Of a stretch of 64,000 bases of DNA, positions 42,015-51,073 are shown in pieces. The first letter of the stretch is position 1. Each line of letters opens with the position of its first letter. The notes below the pieces were generated by a model. That model saw only the letters and a program-made list of their open reading frames with translations. It was not told the DNA's origin and ran no database searches. A program made the translations under genes and the position numbers. Source of the stretch: Mycolicibacterium flavescens (GTDB taxonomy: Bacteria; Actinomycetota; Actinomycetes; Mycobacteriales; Mycobacteriaceae). Location: contig LR134353.1 in assembly GCA_900637135.1 (NCBI GenBank), forward strand, positions 3,410,001 through 3,474,000, written 5' to 3'.

Positions 42015-42983
42015 TCAAGTAGATGCGGCCGCCGTCGCGGCGCGTTCGAGATACGGCCAAGCCAGCTCAGGCGGTAAACCGCCGCACAGTGGAAGCAGCG
42101 GAAGCGGCCTGCCGTCTTGGACGTACGCGGCGGCCTCCTCGGGTGTGAAGATGCGATACGGGCCGCCCGGTTCCCGCAGTTCGGACACGCTCTGTGCCCT
42201 TGAGATGCTCGCCACCGAATCGTCGCCGTGCCGGTAGGAGGCGGCCATCACCGCGTCATGCAGCAGGTACGGTCCCAACTCCTGCCATGCCGCGTCCACA
42301 TCGTCGGCGACAAAGACGGCCGTCGCCGCCCCCTCGCCGGGGAACTGCATGAGGCCTGGCTCGAATCCCTTGTCACGACATTCGTTCTCGTAGAACCGTT
42401 TCAACCCCTCAGAATCCACCTGGGAGATGAAACCGAGCCCGTGCCGCGCGGCGCGCCGGGCGGCGGCCCTGCTGCCGCCGGCGATCAGCAGGTACGGCCC
42501 GCCGGGAGTCGCCGGAGGCGGCGTGACCTGGACGCGGCGGCCGTCGATGTCGATCGGTTCCCCGGTCAACAGTCGCAACAGCTGCGCCAGCGACTCGTCG
42601 GCGACCGCGCCCCGTCGGCTCGTGCCCACACCGAAGTGCTCGTACTCCTCGGCGCGGTGCCCGATGCCGAACGCATAAGAGACGCGGCCGCGACTGATGA
42701 TGTCGAGCACGGCGATGTTCTCGGCCAGCCGGACGGTGTCCCAGAAGGTGATCGGCACGGCGGCCAACATGATCGCCAGCCGGGTGGTTCGTGCGGCGAT
42801 CGCCGACGCCAGGAGGTGCGGTGACGGCAGATGCCCGTCCTCGGTGCCGTGATGTTCGGAGAGCACGGCGACAACCGCACCGCGCGTCTCGGCCCATTCG
42901 CACATCTGCACAGCGCACGCATAGAGGTCGGTTGCAGGCGCGCCGGCAGCGGGCGCGCGCATGTCGAAACGAAGCGTGAACAT
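42015..42983 (-). CDS. LLM-class flavin-dependent oxidoreductase
   Basis: A 322-residue luciferase-like protein, paralogue of that at 39920-40909. Shared blocks include the MFTLRFDMRAP start, VLSEHHGTEDGHLPSPHLLA, YAFGIGHRAEEYEHFG and TSRRGAVADESL. It should bind FMN or F420 in a TIM barrel. It heads the minus-strand group LLM, DapB-like, LLM, P450, and starts 41 bases from the variant operator-like site at 43024-43042. Confidence 0.88.
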   Translation of the reverse strand: MFTLRFDMRAPAAGAPATDLYACAVQMCEWAETRGAVVAVLSEHHGTEDGHLPSPHLLASAIAARTTRLAIMLAAVPITFWDTVRLAENIAVLDIISRGRVSYAFGIGHRAEEYEHFGVGTSRRGAVADESLAQLLRLLTGEPIDIDGRRVQVTPPPATPGGPYLLIAGGSRAAARRAARHGLGFISQVDSEGLKRFYENECRDKGFEPGLMQFPGEGAATAVFVADDVDAAWQELGPYLLHDAVMAASYRHGDDSVASISRAQSVSELREPGGPYRIFTPEEAAAYVQDGRPLPLLPLCGGLPPELAWPYLERAATAAAST

Positions 42984-43023
42984 CAGCGCCGCAAGAAGGC
43001 CGAAGGATCCACGACGACCGACT

Positions 43024-43042
43024 CTAACCTAATTTTTGTTCT
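43024..43042. promoter_or_regulatory. Operator-like site between the LLM and DapB-like genes (variant type)
   Basis: CTAACCTAATTTTTGTTCT matches the island element at 13 of 19 positions and shares AACCTAAT.TTTGTTC with the site at 32402-32420 at 15 of 16 positions. It lies in the 141-base divergent region, 40 bases from the LLM start. A TAGAGT at its left edge on the minus strand could serve as the -10 box for the LLM gene. Confidence 0.5.
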
Positions 43043-43050
43043 GGCTGCGC

Positions 43051-43070
43051 TTAATAGTGAATGCTATTCT
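43051..43070. promoter_or_regulatory. Partial palindrome resembling the TetR operator at 22647
   Basis: TTAATAGTGAATGCTATTCT matches GTAATAGTGCACACTATTAC at 14 of 20 positions, keeping TAATAGTG and CTATT at the same spacing. It lies 54 bases before the DapB-like start and its right end could be a -10 box. A shared regulator is possible, but a promoter-like A/T pattern could produce part of this match. Confidence 0.4.
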
Positions 43071-43124
43071 CAGACCTGGCCCGAGACATGGATCTCGCCC
43101 CGTCGCGCTCCCCGAGGAGGATCG

Positions 43125-44237
43125 ATGACCGGAGGCAAACACCGCGTGGTGGTCTGGTCGACCGGCGGAATCGGGTCGATTGCGATCCGCGCGATTTCGC
43201 AGCGACCCGACCTGGATCTCGTCGGGGTGTGGGTGCACTCCCCCGACAAGGACGGCATGGACGCGGGCGAACTCGCCAACGGACAGCCGATCGGGGTGGC
43301 CACCACCACGGACGCCGATGCGTTGATCGGGCTGCGGCCCGACTGCGTCGTCTATGCGGCAAGCGGGCCCGAACGTGACGCGCTCGCCATCCCGGACTAT
43401 GTCAAGCTGCTCAACGCCGGCATCAACGTGGTGACGACGAGCACCACCCACCTGGTCAATCCGCACGCCTACGAGCCAGCCGAGTGGCGTGACCAACTGG
43501 CCGCGGCGGCCAAGGGGGGCCAGGTCTCGCTATACGCCTCGGGCATCGAACCGGGCTTCGTCGCCGACTACCTACCGCTTGTGCTTTGCACCCAGTCCTC
43601 ACAGATCGAGAAGATCCACGCCTACGAGATCGGCCTCTACGACGACTACGGCGTGCCCGACATCATGAGCGACGCTTTGGGATTCGGCCGCCCGCTCGAC
43701 TACCAGCCGTGGATCTCGTTCCCCGGCGCGATCGCCGGCGAATGGCAGGGCCAGATCCGCATGGTCGCCGAAGCCCTCGGCGTCGAGGTGCAGGAGGTGC
43801 GCGAGACGTTCGACCGCACGGTGACCGAGCGGCCGCTCGAGGTGGCGATGGGCACCGTCGAGGCGGGGACGTGCGGCGCCCTGCGGATGCAGGCCATCGG
43901 CATCGTCGACGGCCGCGAGGCGATCGTGATCGAACACGTCACCCGATTGGCGGCGGATGTGGCTCCGCAGTGGCCGACGCTGCCGAATGCCCTCGGCTAT
44001 CGGATCGTGATCACCGGTCAGCCCGACATCGAGTGCACGATGGCAGCCACCGTCCGCGACCGCAAGGACGCGGCCATCGAAAGCATGACCTCCGGCGCTG
44101 GCGCAATGGTCGCCACGGCCATGCGTGTCGTCAATGCGGTGCCCTATGTCATTGCCGCACAACCCGGTCTGCTCAGCTCGGTCGAGCTACCCTTGACGAT
44201 CCCGCGGCACGCATTCAACCCACGCGGGTCAGCCTGA
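43125..44237 (+). CDS. DapB-like NAD(P)-dependent oxidoreductase
   Basis: A 370-residue paralogue of the protein at 40926-41999. The Rossmann motif is VVVWSTGGIGSIAIRAI, followed by VGVWVHSPDKDGMDAG and YAASGPERDA; the C-terminal part is also collinear. GAGGAGG lies 5 bases before the ATG at 43125, which decides the start against a long upstream extension. It is divergent from the LLM gene. The 3' end overlaps the mce-linked secreted protein gene by 23 bases. Confidence 0.85.
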   Translation: MTGGKHRVVVWSTGGIGSIAIRAISQRPDLDLVGVWVHSPDKDGMDAGELANGQPIGVATTTDADALIGLRPDCVVYAASGPERDALAIPDYVKLLNAGINVVTTSTTHLVNPHAYEPAEWRDQLAAAAKGGQVSLYASGIEPGFVADYLPLVLCTQSSQIEKIHAYEIGLYDDYGVPDIMSDALGFGRPLDYQPWISFPGAIAGEWQGQIRMVAEALGVEVQEVRETFDRTVTERPLEVAMGTVEAGTCGALRMQAIGIVDGREAIVIEHVTRLAADVAPQWPTLPNALGYRIVITGQPDIECTMAATVRDRKDAAIESMTSGAGAMVATAMRVVNAVPYVIAAQPGLLSSVELPLTIPRHAFNPRGSA

Positions 44238-44694
44238 ACGGCATCTCGATGTCGAGCACCTTGTTGAAACCGCAGGCGCCACTGGGACCCTCGGTCTTGT
44301 CCCACCCCTGGTACTTGTTGGGGTCCTGCGGATAACCCAGCCAGAACACCCACGACTGCTTGCCCGGGTAGGCCGTACCGTCGATGCACGGTTCCCAGTC
44401 CGGCACGGTCCTGGTCACCTTCCACCGGCCGCTCATATACACCAGATCCGCGCTCCAACCCTGATCGCTCTCGACCCGACCAGTGCAATCCTGATACGTC
44501 GTGCATGTCGAGGTGATGGTCCAGGTCTGGGTGACGCTCGCCTCGTCGTGGCGCGAGTCGTTGGTTGTCGCCCACCGGCCGTCGGAAAACGCGGTGAACA
44601 CGCCGTTGATCGCGACCTCGTTCTGCGCCTGTGCGAGCGGCGCGGAGTGCACCGCCGCGGTGATCGTCACCGCGATCGTCAACGCCCGTATCAC
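44215..44694 (-). CDS. Secreted protein encoded at the end of the mce operon
   Basis: A 159-residue exported protein. A signal peptide (about 1-23, ending APLAQAQ) is followed by a compact domain with four cysteines (TSTCTTYQDC, EPCIDG, SGACGFN) and many Trp residues. The GTG at 44694 overlaps the mceF stop as GTGA. Mce operons often end in small Mce-associated proteins; the function here is unknown. Confidence 0.78.
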   Translation of the reverse strand: MIRALTIAVTITAAVHSAPLAQAQNEVAINGVFTAFSDGRWATTNDSRHDEASVTQTWTITSTCTTYQDCTGRVESDQGWSADLVYMSGRWKVTRTVPDWEPCIDGTAYPGKQSWVFWLGYPQDPNKYQGWDKTEGPSGACGFNKVLDIEMPFRLTRVG

Positions 44695-46382
44695 TGCTCG
44701 CCTCCCTCGTAGATCAACTGCTGCCACGACTTCGGGCTCTGCGCGAGATCGGTTTGGCGGCCGACGTTTCCGTCCGGCGTTGCATACTGGCCGGTCTGCG
44801 GGTCGTAGTGCGCGATGGCGACGGATGGTCCCTCCGCGGAGCGCCCGGTGGTGACCGAACTCGGCGTTGCGGGTACCGCCCCGGCCGGAGGCGGCGAACC
44901 GTCTGACTGCGGCGGTGGCCCGTGTGGGGTCCCCGCCTGAGGTGCGGGTGCATCGGCGGCGCCCTGCTGGTCCACCGGTTGCGAAACAAGGGGCGGGATC
45001 GCGTTCGGAGGCAGCGACGGCATCTTCGCTCCGGGTGCGAGCGGCGGAGGCGGGATCGGCGGCACCATGCCCTGCGGCAGCGGCGTGCCCTCCAGCGGGG
45101 CGAAGAGGTTCTCGTCGGCCCTGACCCGGTCGTCGGGCGGCACGCCCTGTGCGATGAGATTCGGATCGATCGGATACGCACCGAGAGTGTGCTGGCGCAT
45201 CGCCAGCGGTTCATAGGGTTTGTCGCTGTAGCACTGCTCGACGGTCGGCGCCCGCTTACCGGGCACCCCCATGCACGGCGCATTGCGCGCACCACGCACG
45301 ATGATCGGCGAATCCTGCGGCAGCTTGCAATAAATCCCGTCCGGCGTGTCGACCGTGGTCTGATCGTCGGGGCTCCGCCATTGCGAGGGCGGCAGGAAGC
45401 CGACGGTGCACGGGTTGGGGTCGGCCATCTGAATGCGGAAATCACCCAGGGCGATACCCGTGGGATTGTTATGGGGAGCCGACGACTGCACGTTGGCCAC
45501 GAACGGCGGTAACAGCACGAGCACCTGCTCCAGCGAGGGACGGTAGGTGACTGCAACCTGACCGATGGTGGTCATGTTGGCCAGCAGCACCGGCAGTGTC
45601 GGCTTGATCTGTTCGAGCAGGGCACCGACCTCGTCCGCGGCGGTGGGGCCCTCGTCCAGAAGAGTGCGGAGCTGCGGGTCATTGGCCACGACCTGACCGG
45701 TGATCCCGGCGAGGCGCCGCGCCCACACCCGCAACGAGTCGGTCGAGCGGACCTGCGAATCGAGCAGAGGCACCGAGTCTTCGGCCAACCTCGCCGAGCG
45801 CGACGGGTCCTCGTTCAGGGCTTCGGAGACCGTGGCTGACGAGTCCACCAGCGAACCCATGTCGAAGCCGGCTCCGCTGAACGCCTTGTACGATTCGTCG
45901 ATCAATTCGCTAAGGCGACCCTTGGGGATGCTCGCGATCAGGGTGTTCACCTGCTCGAGCATCGGGCTCACCGGCTGCGGAATCGTGGTGTCAGACATGG
46001 CGATCACCGATCCGTCTTCCAGATATGGCGGCGACTCGGTGCGCGGAAGCAGCTCGACGTACTGCTCGCCGACGGCTGACACGCTGCGCACTTCGGCCTG
46101 CAGATCGGCCGGGATTCTCGGCGAGGTGTCGAGCCGCAGCGTCGCGGTGGCCCGGGTGCGGGACACGTCCATCTCGGTCACCTTGCCGATCTGCACCCCA
46201 CGATAGGTGACGTTGGCGAACCGGTAGAGCCCACCGGAGGACGGCAACTCCATTGTGACGGTGATCTTCCCAATGCCCAGCAGGGTGGGCACCTGCATGT
46301 AGGCGAACACCATTGCGACCACGCCGATGATCGACGCGATCGAGAAGATCACGAGCTGAATGCGCACCATCCGCGGCAGCAT
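44691..46382 (-). CDS. Mce family protein, MceF type
   Basis: A 563-residue MCE protein. An N-terminal membrane anchor (IQLVIFSIASIIGVVAMVFAY by position about 8-28) leads into the MlaD/MCE domain (about 40-120, with GLYRFANVTYRGVQIGKVTE). A long helical region follows, then a Pro/Ala-rich tail from about 430. Six Mce proteins are thought to form a lipid-carrying tunnel from the cell envelope to the membrane. The ATG at 46382 overlaps the mceE stop by one base. Confidence 0.9.
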   Translation of the reverse strand: MLPRMVRIQLVIFSIASIIGVVAMVFAYMQVPTLLGIGKITVTMELPSSGGLYRFANVTYRGVQIGKVTEMDVSRTRATATLRLDTSPRIPADLQAEVRSVSAVGEQYVELLPRTESPPYLEDGSVIAMSDTTIPQPVSPMLEQVNTLIASIPKGRLSELIDESYKAFSGAGFDMGSLVDSSATVSEALNEDPSRSARLAEDSVPLLDSQVRSTDSLRVWARRLAGITGQVVANDPQLRTLLDEGPTAADEVGALLEQIKPTLPVLLANMTTIGQVAVTYRPSLEQVLVLLPPFVANVQSSAPHNNPTGIALGDFRIQMADPNPCTVGFLPPSQWRSPDDQTTVDTPDGIYCKLPQDSPIIVRGARNAPCMGVPGKRAPTVEQCYSDKPYEPLAMRQHTLGAYPIDPNLIAQGVPPDDRVRADENLFAPLEGTPLPQGMVPPIPPPPLAPGAKMPSLPPNAIPPLVSQPVDQQGAADAPAPQAGTPHGPPPQSDGSPPPAGAVPATPSSVTTGRSAEGPSVAIAHYDPQTGQYATPDGNVGRQTDLAQSPKSWQQLIYEGGEQ

Positions 46383-47542
46383 CAGCCACCACCCCCCGGT
46401 TCCCACGGTGCGGGCGCAGCATTGGGAATCGGGCCGAAGGGCGGCGAGGTGCCTACGCCCAATGGGAATTTGGTGTAGTACGCGTCGTATCCGGGGTCAC
46501 CCGGCGCGGGAATCAACGATGCACGGTTCTGCCCGAGCGCGGTGCCGAGCAGCAATCCACGCTTGAGCCGCGCGTTCGTCCAGTCCACCGTGACGAAGAG
46601 ATTCACGTAATCACCGCGCACCCCGCGGTCGATCAAGTTCTGGCTCAACGGGAAGGTCGGCAAGGCAGCCAGCGCAGTGTCGATCTCTGCGCCCACGTCG
46701 GCGAGCGCGCGCAGGGTCGGCTCCAAGTTCTGCAGATTCGTCACGAGGTCGGCCTGCGTGTCGTTGATCAAGCCGGAAACCGTATCGCTGAACTGCCCCA
46801 ACCGCTTCAGTGCGGTGGTGAAGTTGGGTCGTTCCCGGATCAGGACGTCGAGCGCGGGTGGAATCTTGTCGAGCGCGCGGGTGAGCAGCCGTTGTTCATC
46901 ACCCAACCGCTGCGAGAACCTGTTCAACTCGTCGATGGTCGCGATGATGTTGTCGCGCTGTTGGTACAGGGTCCCGACGAAGGTGTCCAGCCGGGTGATC
47001 AAGTCGCGCACCGTTCCCTGACGACCCGACAGCGCGGTATTGAAATTGGCGATGATGTCGCCGATCTGGCCCAGTCCCCCGCCGTTGACCACCGCCGCCA
47101 GGGACGACAGCGTCTGTTCCGTCGACGGATAGGTCGACGTCCTGTCGAGAGCGATGGTGGCGCCGGGACTGAGCCTGCCGCGCGGTTCGTCGCCGGGCGG
47201 CGGGTCGAGCGCGACGTGCATCGATCCCAGGAGGCTGGTCTGCCCCACCGTGGCCACAGCGTTGCCGGGCACCACGACCTCGGGCTTCACCGAGACCTCC
47301 AGGTCGATGTGCCAGCCGTGCAGCGTCATCTTCCCGACGCTGCCGACCACGACATCGTCGATCATCACCGGCGAATTCGACTCGAGGGTCCCGATATTCG
47401 CAAGTTCGACGTGGTAGACGTTGCTATCCGGCCCTCGGCCCACCGCGCCCGGCAGGGGTAGCGAGTTGACCCCTTGGAATGAGCAACCGGTGACCGTCAG
47501 CAGGATGCTCAGGCCGACCGCCACCATCCGACGAGCCGTCAT
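46382..47542 (-). CDS. Mce family lipoprotein, MceE type
   Basis: A 386-residue MCE protein that is also a lipoprotein: LLTVTGCSFQG places the lipid-bearing Cys at about residue 20. The MCE domain (about 38-120) has YHVELANIGTLESNSPVMID. Helical segments follow and the tail is Pro-rich. Mycobacterial mce operons usually make the E product (Lpr) a lipoprotein, as here. The ATG overlaps the mceD stop as ATGA. Confidence 0.92.
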   Translation of the reverse strand: MTARRMVAVGLSILLTVTGCSFQGVNSLPLPGAVGRGPDSNVYHVELANIGTLESNSPVMIDDVVVGSVGKMTLHGWHIDLEVSVKPEVVVPGNAVATVGQTSLLGSMHVALDPPPGDEPRGRLSPGATIALDRTSTYPSTEQTLSSLAAVVNGGGLGQIGDIIANFNTALSGRQGTVRDLITRLDTFVGTLYQQRDNIIATIDELNRFSQRLGDEQRLLTRALDKIPPALDVLIRERPNFTTALKRLGQFSDTVSGLINDTQADLVTNLQNLEPTLRALADVGAEIDTALAALPTFPLSQNLIDRGVRGDYVNLFVTVDWTNARLKRGLLLGTALGQNRASLIPAPGDPGYDAYYTKFPLGVGTSPPFGPIPNAAPAPWEPGGGG

Positions 47543-48951
47543 GAGGGGGCTCCACCGTGTGGGACCGGGGCCACCGTCGCCGGTGGCGCCTGCGCACTCG
47601 GCCGCTCGGCGGGCAGCAGCATGTCCTGCACGGTCGGCGGGCCGGGTGACGCCGGCGCGACGGCCGCGGGCGGCAGACCGGGCGGGGCGGGCGGCGCGCC
47701 CCATCCGGGAGGCGGCGGCACGTCGCCGATTCCGGTGTAGGCCGACACCGCGGGCGGGGGCTCGGGCTGATCGTCGGGCGGCCCGCCCGCCCCGGGCATC
47801 AGTTCCGGTTCGGAATACCGCAGCATGTACGGCGGCGGGTTCGCTGTCAGGAACAGGCTGAACGGGAACGGCACGTTGTTGATGCTCGCCGTGCGCAGGC
47901 CGGGCCCGAGGTACTGCGCGCACAGCTTGCCTGTGGTGGGCGAGGTGACGTTTTGCAGCGCCCCGATCATGCCGCAGATGGCCCACACCGGATTCGACAG
48001 GTTGTTGAGCACGAACACACCGCTGGCGGCGCCGGTACGCGGGTCAAACATGTTGACCGCGTTGGCGATCGAGTGCGGCGCGATGTGCAGTACGTTCTCC
48101 AGTGCCATGCGATTGTCGACGAGGTTCTGGGTGACGCTGGCCAGTCGCTGAATCTGTTCGGCGGTCTGGTCTCGGCTGCCCCTGATGAACCGGGTCGTCT
48201 CGCCCACGACGTCGGACAAGTTCTTCAGCGCGGCGTCGAGATCGGATCGGCTGTCGTCGACGACGCTGGTCAACGTCGCGAACCTGTCCTGGAACTGCAC
48301 GATCTGCTCGTTGCTGTCGCGCAGCGCGGTGACGAACGTCTGCAAGTGGTTGATGGTGTCGACGATGTTGCCGCTGCCGTCGGCGAGTATGCGACCGACA
48401 CCCGAAAGCTGGGCAAGCGTTTGACGCAGTTTGTCGCCGTTGCCGCCGAGCGCGCCGGCCGCGCTGTCGATGAACCTGCCGACCGAACCAGTCGACATAC
48501 CCTCGGCGGGGCCAAGGTCCGTTGCCAGGCGCATCAGCTGCTCTTTGACCTCGTTCCACTCGACCGGAACTGCCGTGCGGTCCAACGGGATAACGGCACC
48601 GTCGGCCATCACCGGCCCCGACTCGTAGGCGGGTGTCAGTTGGACGTACCGCGCCGAGACCAGGTTCTGCGCGACGATAACCGCCTTGGCGCCGGCGGGC
48701 ACCCTGATGCCGTGGTCGACGACCAACCTCATCTCGGCCTGCGTGCCGACCGGTTTGATCGATTCGATGGAGCCCACCTTGACGCCGGCGATACGGACCT
48801 CGTCACCGGGGTAGATGGCGGTCGCGGTGGTGAAGTGGGCGGTGATGGTCGTTGGCCGCAACACGGTCTGCCGGAACAGGACCACGGCTCCCCCGACGAG
48901 CGCCACCGCCAGCGCCACAGCAAGCGAACGCTTCACCCAGATGTTGTTCAT
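47539..48951 (-). CDS. Mce family protein, MceD type
   Basis: A 470-residue MCE protein with an N-terminal anchor (about 8-26), an MCE domain (about 30-110, with IYPGDEVRIAGVKVGSIES), a helical middle and a strongly Pro-rich tail (about 370-470). The ATG at 48951 overlaps the mceC stop as ATGA; five extra upstream codons are less likely. It belongs to the six-gene mce unit. Confidence 0.92.
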   Translation of the reverse strand: MNNIWVKRSLAVALAVALVGGAVVLFRQTVLRPTTITAHFTTATAIYPGDEVRIAGVKVGSIESIKPVGTQAEMRLVVDHGIRVPAGAKAVIVAQNLVSARYVQLTPAYESGPVMADGAVIPLDRTAVPVEWNEVKEQLMRLATDLGPAEGMSTGSVGRFIDSAAGALGGNGDKLRQTLAQLSGVGRILADGSGNIVDTINHLQTFVTALRDSNEQIVQFQDRFATLTSVVDDSRSDLDAALKNLSDVVGETTRFIRGSRDQTAEQIQRLASVTQNLVDNRMALENVLHIAPHSIANAVNMFDPRTGAASGVFVLNNLSNPVWAICGMIGALQNVTSPTTGKLCAQYLGPGLRTASINNVPFPFSLFLTANPPPYMLRYSEPELMPGAGGPPDDQPEPPPAVSAYTGIGDVPPPPGWGAPPAPPGLPPAAVAPASPGPPTVQDMLLPAERPSAQAPPATVAPVPHGGAPS

Positions 48952-50048
48952 CGCCCCGGACCCCACTGCTCATGGGGCATCGGAATTCCGTTGTACGGGA
49001 ACGGAAGCTCGGCGCGCGGCCCGGCATTGTCGGGCGGCTGGCCGGCGTTGACCCCGCGCCGGAACCCGAACGCATAATCGAAGAACGGCTGGAAAATCTG
49101 ACCGAAGAAGATGTTGGGTATGTAGGCCTGGTAGTAGGGACCGTTACCGATCGTCTCGCCCAACGTGATCTGGAACTTCGCCAGCCCGGGAAGCGCTTTG
49201 GCGATGTTGTCGCGGTTGCGCTCCAGGATCTCGGTGACGGCGTTGAGCTTCTCCAATGTGGGGGCGAGCTGTTTCTCGTTGTCGGCGATGAGGCCGGACA
49301 GCTGCTTGGATAACGCCGATGTGTGCGCGAGCAGTTCGACGATGGCGTAGCGCCGCGCCGACAACACCGACACCAGGTCGTTGGCGTTCAGAATCAGCGT
49401 GCTCACCTGCTGGCTGCGGTCCGACAGGATCTCGGTGACATCGGCGCCGTTTGCGAGCAAATCGCCCAGCGTTTCGTCACGGTCGTTGATCGCCGTTGAC
49501 AACCGGGTCAGCCCGTCGAACGCCGGGCCCAGCTGCGGCGCCACCTGGTCCAGGGTCGCGGCCAACGTATCCAAGGACTGGTTCAACGACGCGGTGTCGG
49601 TGCCCGCGGTGTTGCTCGTCAGCTCGCTGACCGCTTCGGTCAACGAATACGGGGATGCGGTGCGCGACACGGGGATCACGTCCATCGGGTCCAGTGACCC
49701 CTCGCCCTTCGATTCCAGGGTCACGACCCGCTCGCCCAGCAGGGTTCCGGTCCGGATGTGTGCGGTGGTGTCCGACCCCAACGACACCGAGCCGTCGACC
49801 ACCATCGTCACCAGCGCGTTGCGCCCCTGGAGCGCAACGGTGGAGACGGTCCCCACCTTGATTCCCGAGATCGTGACGTCGTTGCCCGCCGCCAGCCCGC
49901 CGGCGTCGCTGAACTGCGCCTGATACCGCACCGCGGTCGCCCATGACACCAGTCGTTCGGGAGCGAGCCCGACGGCGATGACGAGGACGATCAGCACCAC
50001 GCCGAGGATTCCGGCGCGGATGAGTTGTCTGCCACGGTATTTCAGCAT
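48948..50048 (-). CDS. Mce family protein, MceC type
   Basis: A 366-residue MCE protein. The anchor is about residues 11-30. The MCE domain has GGLAAGNDVTISGIKVGTVS, and the helical part includes repeated LSD/LLANGAD segments. The tail is shorter than those of D and F. The ATG at 50048 shares one base with the mceB stop, so the pair is translationally linked. Confidence 0.92.
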   Translation of the reverse strand: MLKYRGRQLIRAGILGVVLIVLVIAVGLAPERLVSWATAVRYQAQFSDAGGLAAGNDVTISGIKVGTVSTVALQGRNALVTMVVDGSVSLGSDTTAHIRTGTLLGERVVTLESKGEGSLDPMDVIPVSRTASPYSLTEAVSELTSNTAGTDTASLNQSLDTLAATLDQVAPQLGPAFDGLTRLSTAINDRDETLGDLLANGADVTEILSDRSQQVSTLILNANDLVSVLSARRYAIVELLAHTSALSKQLSGLIADNEKQLAPTLEKLNAVTEILERNRDNIAKALPGLAKFQITLGETIGNGPYYQAYIPNIFFGQIFQPFFDYAFGFRRGVNAGQPPDNAGPRAELPFPYNGIPMPHEQWGPGR

Positions 50049-51073
50049 CAGGGCTCGGCACACCTCCCGTTTTCCTGTTTAAGCCAGGGGAAGACGGCGG
50101 TGCGGCCCTGCAGGTCGGTCACCCGCCACTTGAGTTCGCAGATGTAGTAGTTGAAGAAGCTTCCGTACGACCCGGTACGGACCAGTTTCCGGTAGTTCTC
50201 GGGCGCCTTCTGCAGGCTCGTGTCGATCCGGTCCTTCTGGAAGTCGAGGTTGGGCGCCAATCGGGCAAGCTCATCGATGGTGCCCGCCAGCGGCGCGCGC
50301 GCATCGCTGAGGAGGTCGGCCACGGACGCCGAGCCGTTGTTCAGCGACTCGATCGCTGTGCCGATCGGGTCGCGTTCAGCCGCAAGCTCCGTGACGAGCT
50401 TCTCCAGGCGGTCGATCGTGCCCGAGAACTTGTCCCCCTCGCGATTCAGGGTCGTAAGCAGGGTGCGCAGATTGTCGATCAGCGCCTGGATCGTCTGGTT
50501 GTGCTCGGCAAGGGCTGTGGTGAATCCGGAGGTGTTGTTCAGCAGCGACTGCAGGGTGCCGCCCTGCCCCTGGAAGATCTGGATCAGCGACGCCGACAAG
50601 GCGTTCACATCCTCCGGATTGAGTCCCCGGATAACGGGTTTGAGGCCGCCGAGAAGGAGGTCGAGATCAAGGGCGCCCTGGGTCCGTTCCACCGGAATCT
50701 GTGAGTCGGGTGGCATCGGTGTTCCGTCGGGCCCCTCGATCAGCTCCAGATATCGGTCGCCGACCAGGTTCAGGTACCGGACCGCGGCTCGCGTGCCCGT
50801 GGTCATGCGTACATTCGGATCGGCGTCGAAGCTGACCAGCACGGTTTTGTCGGGGCGTAACTTGACGCTGTTGACCGTGCCGACCCGCATCCCGGCCACC
50901 CGCACGGACTGTCCGGTTTTCAGCCGGGAGGCGTCGGCGAACACCGCCGTGTAATCCTTGGTGCTCCCGGTTTGGTATTGACCGAAGATGAAGAACAGCG
51001 ATGCGGTAAGCAACGTCATCACGAGCGCGAAAAGCCCGAACTTGACCACGGTCGGCCGCAGCGAACGCCTCAT
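50048..51073 (-). CDS. Mce family protein, MceB type
   Basis: A 341-residue MCE protein with an N-terminal anchor (about 10-30), an MCE domain with ASRLKTGQSVRVAGMRVGTV and a helical region that ends near residue 310. It has no long Pro-rich tail. The start overlaps the mceA stop by 4 bases. Confidence 0.92.
   Translation of the reverse strand: MRRSLRPTVVKFGLFALVMTLLTASLFFIFGQYQTGSTKDYTAVFADASRLKTGQSVRVAGMRVGTVNSVKLRPDKTVLVSFDADPNVRMTTGTRAAVRYLNLVGDRYLELIEGPDGTPMPPDSQIPVERTQGALDLDLLLGGLKPVIRGLNPEDVNALSASLIQIFQGQGGTLQSLLNNTSGFTTALAEHNQTIQALIDNLRTLLTTLNREGDKFSGTIDRLEKLVTELAAERDPIGTAIESLNNGSASVADLLSDARAPLAGTIDELARLAPNLDFQKDRIDTSLQKAPENYRKLVRTGSYGSFFNYYICELKWRVTDLQGRTAVFPWLKQENGRCAEP

Noticed and set aside
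46383..47986. A longer MceE protein starting at 47986
   Set aside because: The extra 148 residues overlap mceD in another frame. The ATG at 47542 gives a proper lipoprotein signal.
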